Source of the DNA: Balanoglossus misakiensis
Lineage: Eukaryota; Hemichordata
Direction of reading: 5' to 3'
DNA length: 64,000 bases
Assembly: GCA_040954595.2 (NCBI GenBank)
Contig: CM082589.2
Location: forward strand, 8,432,001 to 8,496,000
The notes beneath the pieces were generated by a model. It was given only the letters and a program-made list of their open reading frames with translations. It searched no databases and had not been told where the DNA came from. How positions within the stretch are numbered: the stretch's first letter is position 1; the number at the start of each line of letters is the position of its first letter. This document shows positions 23,490 to 42,838 of the stretch, in pieces. The translations under genes were made by a program, and so were the position numbers.

Positions 23490-25957
23490 GATTGTTAATG
23501 TGAAGTGTAGCAACAGATGGGACTTATACATTCATTTTACAGCCCTTGTTGGAATGCGACCCACTTTTCAACGTCACCGTGGCGTTCGATGTTTAAAGAC
23601 ATGCTTCATCACCAAGAGTTGACCGGTCAAGTGAATACAAACAATTGAATACAATCGCATAGTAGTACCGTTTATAGTACTTAAGTATCTCAATGCATCA
23701 AACAGCACATTTTACCGTTTTATGGCAAGCATACTTCAATTAATCATTTCTTGGTACTCAACCCAGAAAGTGATAATCTATCTCCATACTCTTCTAAGTT
23801 GAATCACCTTTATCGCAGTTTACGTACGGTTGCCCAAAATGTGTTTGATACTTGTACAGTCAACCACTATATTATTATATTATGATTGCAACTTGAAAAT
23901 AAACAATATAAAGAATTAGGGTGCCAGTGAGTATCCAATAACACAGTGATTCATTATAACAGATTATATATGCAAACATTGATTACTAGTATTAAAGTAA
24001 TATAAGAATTTGCTAACGTTTGTCAAATCAACAACTTTTTGACACTTAAATATCTCAGTAACATTATTACATACTCGGTGTATAGCTTACGATTGGTTGC
24101 GTCGCAACGGAAATATCACTCAATTGACCGACCGGCCGGCAGACTGATTAATCAATTAATCGATCAATTAATCAATCAATTAATCGGTCAATCGAATTTA
24201 TATAGCATCGAACTCTTATCCGTAGTGAGGGCCAAGATATGTAGTGATGCAATGAACGGTTCATCTATAAAGTAAACTAAAGTGCAAATGTTTTTCTAAA
24301 AGTGGGTGATTGTTGACTTTGATCACAAATTCGACATTCTGCCTAAAATCGCTATGAAATTATGAACAATATGAATATAAAACGTAAATTCGTAAAATAT
24401 GAGAAATTTGCGTAATGACAACGACAGATTGCTTCGAGTATTTTGACCATACGAATTATTGAAATAAATTAATATCAAGACACGGCAACTTAAAATTTGG
24501 CGTCTCAGTATCATTGCAAAGACACGGAAAATTCCTGCCATGCAGGTGCCAAATATTTATTGTGGTCGTAAAGCTGATAGCCTACGTTTAATTTAAGTCA
24601 TGGATTCCGTCTAGAATACAAGTTATGTTTCTGATAGTATACTCCTTACATTGTATGACAGTCTTACGTTCAGTCTTTCAACAGATTTTGTTGTGGATAC
24701 AGAATCTATATTTAATGCAGTATATTAGTTTTTTTCCAGCACTGTGACCGACTTGATCAAAAACGAAACGGTAGAACTTGATAGATTATCGTACAAATAC
24801 CATAAAACTCTGAAGAGTTTGCGTTGTTGTGCTACTTGGTATCTAAATGGTTATAGACATTTGTGTCTTCTTTGCCTCTGATGTGTTCTCCAATAATCCT
24901 AGTTTCCCCTTCTCGAACAGTTACTCGGTCAAAAACGAAACGGTAGAACTTGATAGATTATCTTACAAACACCATAAAACTCTGAAGATTTTGCGTTGTT
25001 GTGTTACTTAGTATAAATGTTTGTACATGCTTTCCTTTGGTGTGCACTCGAATGAAAACAGTTTTCTCTCTTCTTCTTGAAAACTACTGTGTTGGACAGT
25101 GACTCTAATTACCGTTAGCGTGTCAGAATATATTTGTCTAAATTCAGGCTATTTTTTCCACTGATAATACTACCACATTTAGGAAATTGAGCAGGTATAC
25201 TTTGTGTGCCACACAACCCAGTCTTCTTCATAGTAGTGCTGTAATATTCATCAAAATATATGTGCCAGTGACCCTTACATTATATCGCTAAGCTTTCGTT
25301 TTGGCCGAGGGCCAACACTATTGTAATAAACTGCAAGGATTTTTTATATTTATTTATTAATAAGTCTGTCATTGGAATTAGAGCGATTTTATGATAATTC
25401 AGCTAAACCCGGGTCTACGCCACCGCTTAAATAATCAAACGTTCATGTAATTTCAAACCAAACAACGTTGTCGATTTATTCAAAGTTTAAAGTGATATCG
25501 AAGTATTCGAATTGATAGACAATGGTTCATTTCTATTATTAGAAGAACCACCTGTGAATGTGGACGCAATTTGCCAAAATGTCAGTATTTAACGAACGTG
25601 ACACAACACACACTCAAACACACCCCTTCCACGCAGAATAACTCCAGAGTTTGCGGGCGATAGCAGGGTCCCTATTGGCCTGGTTTGCTTGTATCCGATC
25701 GGTGTGAGGTTCGAACTCGTGCGAGCCAATCATAGCAGGCGTTACCCATCATTTAGGTAAACACGAACATCTAATATGGCGCCGACCAGCTGCAGCTCCC
25801 GGCTCAGTTGATGAACACACACGTCACAACAGAACCTATTTCCACCGAAGTCCTGTCACAGTACTTGCTGATCACACTGAATTAATCCCGTTATGATGTG
25901 AAGTGAGAGACCTCGATTTTAATCAGTCGCCATTTCATCAATCTGGGATACTCCTTC
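23490..25957. repeat. 2.5-kb duplicated non-coding unit, copy B
   Basis: Direct-orientation partner of 18660-21236. It differs by small indels, the loss of about 95 bp, and an extra block near 23568-23600 (TCAACGTCACCGTGGCGTTC). It also contains the paired TCAAAAACGAAACGGTAGAA sub-repeats. Confidence 0.88.
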
Positions 25958-26574
25958 CAACCGCAATTTGTTCTTGTTGTAAATTGGAGTAACACTTTGA
26001 AGTCTGCTTTCTTTTTATGAACGATACCCATACAGTCACTGTTTGTGTTGAGGGTATTTTTAAATTTTTGAAGGGTTGTTTTTTTCCGATTGGACTTCTT
26101 AATTTAAAGGAAAATGTGTCGTGTTTTTAGGGATAGTCTTAGACCAAAGTTTCTTTTTAAAGCGGTTATCGAAGCAAACGGCGCAGGGTAACCATTTGTT
26201 CTTTTTTGGGTATAGGGTAGGAGTAATTGTTTCTGTAGGCGTTTTAAAAATTATTTATTGATAGGAGAATCCTGTCTTCAGTGGGTAGATAATCTCCTTG
26301 AAGAATTTACTGCGCGCGCAGACCTCTAATTTCAATGTCGGTGCTGTTGACCACAGCAGCAGAGAAGTGTGGGTTCATTGTACACTAACTTTGAAACGTT
26401 TCACCGAATTTATATTTGTGTTAAATTCAATTCATTTTATTGACTTATACAGAGAAAAGATACAACAACAGTGGCGACAAAAAACACACATTCTAAGAGT
26501 CACAAATTTTTTAATTGGTAAAATCCCCTACTTTTCAGTATGCTTAGCCATTAAACAAACACTATTCTCTATTG

Positions 26575-26971
26575 TAGTCTAGAATCTATCCGTTCGTAGT
26601 CGCATTCACCCTACTACCGTCTAGGAACGCATAACCAAAATCTAGTAAGGCCATAAAAATGGTAATTTGAATGTGAATAGTCTCCAACTGAGCAATCTGA
26701 CGTCAAGCGTCACCACGTGATCATGATTATGTATCATTCGGGGCGGAGCTACATTGTAAACATAATTAACATTCAACGTCATCACCTCATTAACATTGAT
26801 AGCCAATCAGTAGTCGGTCAACGTAAGTGATTGACTTCTCTGACGTCAGACTGCTCAGTTGGAGACTATTCACATTCAAATTACCATTTTTATGGCCTTA
26901 CTAGATTTTGGTTATGCGTTCCTAGACGGTAGTAGGGTGAATGCGACTACGAACGGATAGATTCTAGACTA
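26575..26971. mobile_element. Mutator-like foldback MITE with 9-bp target duplication
   Basis: The arms are almost perfect inverted repeats of about 130 bp, from TAGTCTAGAATCTATCCGTT to its complement at 26952-26971. They are flanked by TCTCTATTG on both sides (26566-26574 and 26972-26980). Long terminal inverted repeats with a 9-bp duplication are typical of Mutator-like elements. No transposase is present. The clean ends suggest a fairly young insertion. Confidence 0.88.
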
Positions 26972-28004
26972 TCTCTATTGTAAAACAACATTAACATGAG
27001 ATTTAGGCCCAAGTTACATGATGTGAGAAAAACTATGTAAATTCTTGCATCTAAAATGTAATACAAGAATTTTCTCATAAATATGTGTAATCTTTGCCTT
27101 TGGTATGGACAAAAAACTTAAAAGTTTTATTTCCTGTCTAGTTAAGTACAAGACTGCAGTGAATTTGATCAATTTGCACGGAAGAAATTTGATAAACTAA
27201 AGGTCTCATTTGCACATTTTCGTATCAGCCTTAAAATTATATTGGCATGAAAATACGAATCAGTAAGACGTCCAGTTCAGTCGGGAAGCGGCTTTGAACG
27301 TGGAATTCGGTAAATAATGGTTTATTTGTATAGCAAGTATATATCTTTGTAATGTCGTTAGCATTTTACAATTTCAATCAGTCCTGAATATCAAAGTTAC
27401 ATAGCCTTTTTTCAAAACGTACGCATGCTATCTTAAATGTTACCAGTACCAGCGACAGAATAAAAAAATAATTTACAAACATCATAAAATGTGCGTGGGA
27501 GTATGTTAATTGGTCATTAACTTGAAATCTTTGCGTTGGTGTGAAGTCGAAAACGGTTTTCCTTTCTCTTCTAGAACAAAAGTAGAAAACATAAATGGCA
27601 AAGAAGGGACCATTTCAAATTGTATTGTAGCAAATGAAATCAAAATGGCCATGACTGGTCATTTTTGTGTCAAGTTGATGTGGAATGTTTTGCAATGACG
27701 TGTAGACGGTGGAAGGGTCTCTAGCTAGGGAGGGTGTAAGAATGGGCGTGCGCAAGTGGGCATAATCACGGGGCCACCGGTCGAGTGGGCGGGCCCCACG
27801 ATCACAACATTCATAATTGCAAACAACCAACCACAGTCCCGGAACTTTAAATAAGGGAGTGTAGGCCCACTTTCTAAAGTCGGGCAGTTTGCCATCAGAT
27901 TTAGTCCGGGTATTTAGTTCAGAGCGTAGGTGTCGGGAACCTTTATAAGTGATTGAATCGCGCACTTCGCTCTTGTCAGGGTAGAATCGTCGTCCGTCAG
28001 CGTC
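26972..28004. other. spacer upstream of the TRPM gene
   Basis: No exon encoding the missing TRPM N-terminal homology regions was found here. Confidence 0.5.
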
Positions 28005-35951
<7,947 letters not shown>

Positions 35952-36051
35952 GTAAGTTGCGCGTGCGAATATACCGTACAAAGAAAAGGCCCCACGTCAA
36001 CGAACCAACCGATTAATGTCATCAACCAATTCATCAACCAACTACAAGCCG

Positions 36052-36107
<56 letters not shown>

Positions 36108-37451
36108 GTCAGTCAGTCATTATCGTAAAACAGTCGGGAAAGACGCCGCTTTCATAAAAACAAAGGATTTGTAATTTCGAACGTTGGCGATATTTTGATG
36201 GATAGACACAGGCAACTAACGCAGAGCTTGTGGCCTATGGCCAGTGCCCCTGTGCTGGAAAGTGTGAATAACCACTTAATTTGTGTTTTCAACGTGGAAA
36301 ATCAGTAGTGATGAAAGTTCTTGTGACTGTGAGTTCACATGTGTATTCCAAAATCAAAGATGGCCCAGTGTTTTTTAACTTTTTTAACTTACTCAAATTC
36401 GAAAATTAGATCTGGTTTGCATGATGTTTAACATAGCTCGTTTGATGTTAATTTTTGATATGATGCAGACATAGGTCAAACACAGACCATTGCTTTTTTA
36501 CAATTTACATAAAAAAGCCCATAAGTTTACCTGCAGTGTCAATGTCGTCTGCTTGGTGCGCGTTCGCCCGCGATCTCTTCTAACCCTTCGGAGTTGATAC
36601 TAAGTTAGGGAGTCTGGTTTCTACTGAAGCCAAAGCGAAAGCAGTATGACATGTCGGGAAATACCAGAATCTATTTTGAATGAAGCTTTATCAGGAATTG
36701 GCCGGCATTATTTCCACTTTTGCCCGAATAGTAAACATAGAAAAAAACGTGCAACCGAGGAACAGAGTCGCCATTTCTTGACTCTTCATTTTAGAAGCTC
36801 TATTATTTTGCATACTAATTTATCGAAGGCATGGGCCCAGTATAAATATTCAGAGACTAGTTCTGGCAATTGTCAATCATTGTCATGAAAATATTTCCAT
36901 GTAATTCACACACTCAGAAAAATGTGAATTAAGCCGAAAGTCGGTGATATTTCAGTAAACAGCAACAGAAGCAAGTTGTGATGTGAAATAAATAGAGAGA
37001 TGGATGTGTGGATAATTCAATAAATGAAAACATAAGCGATTTTTATTAATTTAATGATATTATTCTGACTTCCACAAATAAATTTACATGGGCATTTCCT
37101 ACGACTGTTTTGTCAAGAATGGTATACATATAGATAACGCTTTGTGACTAAGTTATTCTATATTTCATACAAAACAAAATTCAATAAAAAAAAACAAAAT
37201 AACAAAGAATGCTACTTAAAATAATAAATTTATCTTTACGTACTCAGGGTCATGAACACATTAACAAGAGATCCGCCAAGCTACAGATCACTTTTTTCAC
37301 AGAACAATAATTGATAAATCACAGACTTTACCGCCATTATCGACAAAATGTTAACATAGCTGGCGGGGAAAAAATTATGTAAAGCTACATATTTCCCAGT
37401 TGTGCCACAAAAGATCTTTAGAAGCCATAGTTTTGTGTATTTTGTGATCAT
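35952..37451. other. TRPM intron start or 3' flank, with (TCAA)n at 36053-36118
   Basis: TRPM exon 12 ends in GTAAGT at 35952. A (TCAA)n/(TCAG)n microsatellite occupies 36053-36118. Acceptors followed by early stops (for example near 36210 and 36533) could end the channel here, but none is convincing. Confidence 0.5.
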
Positions 37452-40308
37452 TTATTTACTTGTGTCGCCCTCAGTACTCTTGGCTTGATAATCTACATCA
37501 ATGTACTTGTGGAATTCTCGAGCTATGTTAGCAGTCTTGACGGCTGCTTCTTCCGCTAAATCTAAAATCTTGCTGCTTAGAGCCCCATCCCCGTGACCAG
37601 TGCCCGATCCCACCAATTCACGCGACAAACCCACCCAGTGAGTATAGTTGGATAATAACTCCGAGTCCAGTACCCATCCGTTTTCCTTAGCATTATACCC
37701 AGGCTGAATTTCGACCAGGAACAGGAAGAGCTTTCCAAATTTTTTCGGGAAATCATTCCAGCCACACTTTTCGGTGATTTGCCTAAGCCCGGCGGGAACG
37801 TCACTATCTGTTACGCGAAAGAACATACTAGTGTCCCGCGACTGAGATACTGCATGGTAGTGACACTTCTCGAAGTCAGACACGCATTTATGCAATACTG
37901 CGCAGGCTGTTCGGAGCAACTGCTTTGCGCTGCTTTGGATATCATTAGAATATTCTCGGCACGAATCACCATTTGACACTTTGCTAAACACGTTCATGTA
38001 GTCACCATACAGATCTCTCACTGCTTCAATTTCAGGGGCCACGATCTCGTCTAGGTCTTCCTGTAACTGTCTAACTCTGGCATTTATTTCACTGTTATTT
38101 CCGCCACGTTTCTGTTCGAGTAATCTCAGTTTGTTGGTGATGTTGTAAGAAATTTTGGCGCAATCGCTAAACCATTCTGGTTTAAACTTCTCCTTGTCAT
38201 TACAGCGTTTGAGAATTTTCAGAAGTTTCTCCGAGCCCTTCAAGGATCTGCAGTCAGCGGCCATTGCATATTCTTTTCGTGCCTTTTCAGTTTCTTCCAT
38301 TTCTTCATACTGATCGCCGTTTTCAATGTGGTATAAAGCATTTTTCATCGGCTCGCTCTCTTCATCATCAGAGTATTGAACTGAGTCTAAATACTCCCTT
38401 TCTTTTGAAGCATTGTTGGTTTGGTTGAAAAGCTCTGCCAGTTTAAATGCAACAAAGTCAGTTTTCTGAACTTCGTAGGCTTTTTCGTAGTAAAAGCACG
38501 CGCTGTCCAAATGTCCCATTTCGACATAAATCCAACCGATTAGCCTCAAAGCTTCTGCATTTTTCGGATTTGCGGATACTTCTGTTAATTTTCTCTTAAG
38601 CAAGATTTTAGCCGCTTTCTGTCCGCTGTGACAATCCGGATAAGCTGCCAGGGCTTTCTTGAAATGATCAATTGCTTTGACCTTATCATCCTTCTTATTT
38701 AGCCTTTCTAAAAATTTTGCAATATTTAGATGGGCATCGGAGGTCTCGAGTTTGTCATTGGCTTTGCTTAACAGTTGCCTAAATTCTTCCCTCGCGTTCT
38801 GATTGCCATTCAAACCAGCGTAGGCGTGTACCTTATCGCGAAAAGCTGCGTACCTTGTAGGTTGAAGCTCCAATGCTTGGTCAAAATAGTCCTTGGCTTT
38901 CTGCAGAAAAAAATTCTTTTCAACCGGGACCCCTTTCTTTTTTTCAGAAATTTGTTCGTAGGCTTTACCGATCTGGTGATGAATGAATGCGGATTTTGGA
39001 TCAAGTTTGAGAGCTTTCACGAAAGTATCAAGAGCTTCATCAAGCTTGTCTGTCTTGAGGAAGTGCTCGGCCACTCGTTGAACTGTTGTGACGTCATTAC
39101 CGCCATCTTTGAGCGCTTTTTCATAATGAAACGTCGCCTCCAAATCCGCTTTCCTGACGCTCAGGGCCCTCGCTAAGTGAACTCGCGCAAAGGCATTCTC
39201 GTGATTTAATTGAAGTATTTTTCGCAGCAATGTTTCCCTTTTTAAAGCCCCCTGTTCCTGACCAAGGCACTGAAAGTTAGCATCTAGCTTGCTGAAACAC
39301 AAGGCAAGACCAAGTAACCACTCTTCATTCTTTGAGAACACATTCAGAGCATTCTGGTAACGCTCTGTTGCTCGTTCGAACTTACAAGGGCCTAGCCAAC
39401 TGAGAGCGAAAGCTTCATTGGCATTGATATACGCCATAGCCTTCTTGCATTCCAAATAACCCCTCTTTCCTTCTAACTGTTCTGTGACACGCTGTGCTTC
39501 CTCTGTGTCCCCCATTAACAGCAAAACCCGTGCTTTATTGGCCAGCGTCACTATCAGATTCCCCGCGTCGGCTGCATCTCCCGCGGAAGTATCGGAAATG
39601 TCAGTAAGCGCTCTGTCAAGCCACATCAGCGCCGCCACCGGGTCTTTCTCTCCCGTTGGATTCAGAGGTGACACGCAGAGATAACCACGAAATGTTTTCG
39701 CCGGGACTGGGGACAAGTCTCCGTGGTCCTTCAAATGATTATCCAAGTAATGCACGACCCCCTGAAATTGAAGAATCCTAGATATTCACAGACTACCTGT
39801 TCAAGACCAGTTAAAGGCAATAGATCGTCTCACGCACATGCGCGTAACTTCCCAGCAAATTTTCCGCTCGATGGCGATGTATTCAAATAGTGGACTGACT
39901 TTGCTTCTTTCCATATTTCATGCGCACCGTATAAGTAGAATCTGGTTTTGTCCCTCCTTTTCACCCAAGCTAGTGTCTTTTCCCGATCTCCGACACAGAT
40001 TATGGTCGCCGCCATCTTCTCTGTTGTTAGGACAGAGCACTGCCTTATGAGATTAACTGTTGAGTTCACTAAACGTCTGTAACCAGCGGCTACAGCTGGA
40101 ACATGTGTGTTAGACGAGCTAGGCGCTTTAAGCCGCGAAAATGTGTAGGGGCTATGGTCGAACAATTTCCCAGCCATTTTCCAACAAAAAAATGCATCTG
40201 CGTACGTACCTGTATGTCCCTGGAGAAGCCTTCTTCAAGATTCCAATGAAAGTGACAGGGGAAATCTTTCAAGATAACTTCAAGGTTCTCACCATCGCGA
40301 GTTGCCAT
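37452..40308 (-). CDS. IFIT-like tetratricopeptide protein 1 (802 aa)
   Basis: On the minus strand, exon 1 is 40308-40210 (33 codons, phase 0 donor GTACGT) and exon 2 is 39761-37452. The N-terminus (VILKDFPCHFHWNLEE) matches the vertebrate IFIT opening L-x-C-H-F-x-W-x-L. It is followed by VVHYLDNHL and a series of TPR helices, including DPKSAFIHHQIGKAYEQ and LRLIGWIYVEMGHLDSACFY near residue 445. A very short first coding exon and one huge second exon is also the vertebrate IFIT layout. Vertebrate IFITs bind viral or non-self RNA ends and end near 480 residues. This protein continues for about 300 more helical residues that align with its neighbour at 42839-45307 (FFRVTDSDV, LFLFLVEIQPGY). 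RNA binding is inferred from family only. Confidence 0.85.
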
Positions 40309-41891
40309 CGTTGTCTCAGGAATTCTCTCTAAAATGAGGGCACATAAAGCACATATTGATTTTGGCCATGAGGCACCGAACTTTACGCGTCAAAACGTTT
40401 GGGATACGCAGACCCATGGAGCTTGCGGCCAGAGTCGAATTAGGCTGAGGTATACCCCGGTAATATGTGCCGCCGAGACAGATTTACAGTAAAAACTTTC
40501 AATTCTTTGTTATATCAAAGAAGATATGGAATCTTTTTGGAAATATAAAGAAGACATAGCTTTCACCGCTTTGATTTCACAAAAATCGCTACTTTAATTT
40601 TCTCCATGGAGTTAACACAGGGATTGACGGCTATTTTCAATTTCAAATCATCTAAGACAATTCGGCCTTCTCATTCCAAATTTTGTTCGGCGACCCCTAG
40701 TTTTTATTCTCAATTTTAAAGAGAATAGTCTAAATTTGCCCTGAGAAAAGTTTAAGTAAGACTTGGATTTCGAAAGGCGCATAATAACATCACCTTTTGT
40801 GCATAGAATTGGAACGATGTCAACCTCTGCCCTCGGTGACCTATTCATATTGTGTCTTTCATTAAACGACGGGGCTTGCATCGCCTTGAAGATTTGTGAT
40901 TATTGGTTGTAGTTCAATATTACACGAAGTGTGAACGCCTCCCAAAGTTTGTCTCATTAATAACAGTGATCATACATCATATATTGTACGATATTGAATG
41001 TGCTCTTATAAGTACGGTGTGTCAATACTGACCATAGAGGTCGGGACTGCTGTGCTGAGTGGTTTCGTACGGTTTTGCTATGCGCGCTAAGCCTAAACAT
41101 TTCTCACCATTTATCGCTGAGTGGTGGTGAATTTCAATCATCATTCGTTCTGGTTGAATTCAGGGGAAGAGAGAGGGGGAAGAGGGAGATACAACGACAG
41201 ACAGAGAGACAGAAAGAGAAAGAGAGAAATTCTGGGGGGAGAGAGAGGGGGTAGAGAGAAAAACAACGACAGACAGAGAGACAGAAAGAGAAAGAGAAAG
41301 GGGACAGGTTGGTTCGTTGCCAAGTGAACTCTCGACTCAGCCAGTTTATGTCTCCAGTACGACAATCTTACTAAGCACTTTGTCAACACCAATGTTGCTT
41401 ACCTTTGAGTTGACGTCAGGTCTGAAGTGATGACTGCACACAGATCTACCAAAGAAAGCCAGTTAGCACTTAAACGACGCAAAAGCTTTAATACAACGTT
41501 GTGTTTCCGTCTGTCACTTTACGTAGAAAGTAAATTCGTAGAATTCGTATTGTACTCGCAGTGACCCATTTAGAGTCTGATTGCGCATGTGCATGAATGC
41601 CTGTACTGACCTTGTGTTCCCGTGTTCAACACTGTTATATATAACAGGTACGCGAACAAAACAGTGTTATGCCTGTCAGGATAAACATACTATGTTATTA
41701 TTCATATCATAAGCGAACTAATATAAACTTACGGTAAGAAATATGCAGTTGTCAGATGAATAATTTTCCCGCAATCGTACTCCTTGTCCATGTAATCCCC
41801 TTCACACTGCGAACAAAAACGTAAAGACAAAATCGCGTCAAGGACACAGTAGTCCCATTTAGGGATTACGCAAGAAAAGTACATATTCAGA
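40309..41891. other. spacer between the two IFIT-like genes
   Basis: Promoter side of IFIT-like gene 1. A purine-rich patch with two related units (41165-41305, AGAGAGACAGAAAGAGAAAG) is the only structure noted; no clear ISRE was found. Confidence 0.5.
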
Positions 41892-42190
41892 CAGACACAC
41901 ATACACACACATACATACATAGTTACATACATAGTTACATACATACAGTACATACATACATACAGTACATACATACATACATACACACATACACACACAC
42001 ACACACATACATACATACATACATACATACATACATACATACATACATACATACATACATACATACATACATACATACATACATACATACATACATACAT
42101 ACATACATACATACATACATACATACATACATACATACATACATACATACATACATACATACATACATACATACATACATACATACATAC
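41892..42190. repeat. (ACAT)n tetranucleotide array
   Basis: About 300 bp of ACAT units, pure from about 42004 and mixed with ACAC and ACAGT before that. Antisense open frames of alternating MYVC are artefacts of a 4-bp repeat. Confidence 0.98.
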
Positions 42191-42838
42191 AAACACAGTG
42201 TTTTGAATATTTATGTGCAAACTTTTATTAGGGTCACAAGGGTATAGGTATTTTAATTTCCATTACTTTAAAACGTTGGTATGCATACAATTACATCAAA
42301 CATAGTTTTACAGTAATGTAGTACAATACAAATATTGATTGAGTTGATTAGATGAATTATGATACAATTTATACATAAATAAAGTTGACAGATCTTACTT
42401 TGGGAGAAAAACTTAACGTGTCCATTGTTCTGATTGCTGACAAAAATCTATAAAATTGTTTTCAATTGACAAAAACCATTGGTAAGACCTCCACTAACTG
42501 ATTTCGAGCCCAGCTGTAGAAACAAGCTTTGCGACAAGAACTGTTTTCGCATCGAAAACTATCAAACAGTGGTAAATATCAGAGAATTACAATTAATATG
42601 ATTATGATTAACGTGGATAATGCTACTCGACTTTCAGGCTATAGTTTTTGCGCTATAATTTTAACGCTAAGGTTTTGAACTTTTATATTCCATACACGTG
42701 CAGTTTTTTTTTTTTGTTATCTCAACGCAACCTTTATATACGGCACAAGTTCTGACGGTGATTCAGCACGGGGGGGGGGCGCACTTGGGCGATCAAACCG
42801 GCGTGCCGACACAAAAAAGCTTCACGTTGACGCGGCCC
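42191..42838. other. 3' flank of IFIT-like gene 2
   Basis: AT-rich, with a poly(T) run and a G run (42770-42779). No other gene was seen. Confidence 0.55.

Noticed and set aside
19180-24275. Paired frames in both copies of the 2.5-kb duplication (109 and 78 aa)
   Set aside because: They owe their length to AATC/GATC-rich sequence and do not keep the same extent between copies; no motif.
36646-36888. 80-aa frame considered as the TRPM last exon
   Set aside because: The only nearby acceptor gives an immediate stop in the required phase, and the sequence shows no TRPM C-terminal features.
38775-39176. 133-aa plus-strand frame
   Set aside because: Shadow of IFIT-like gene 1.
41729-42220. Minus-strand MYVC-repeat proteins up to 163 aa
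   Set aside because: Translation of an (ACAT)n microsatellite in all frames.
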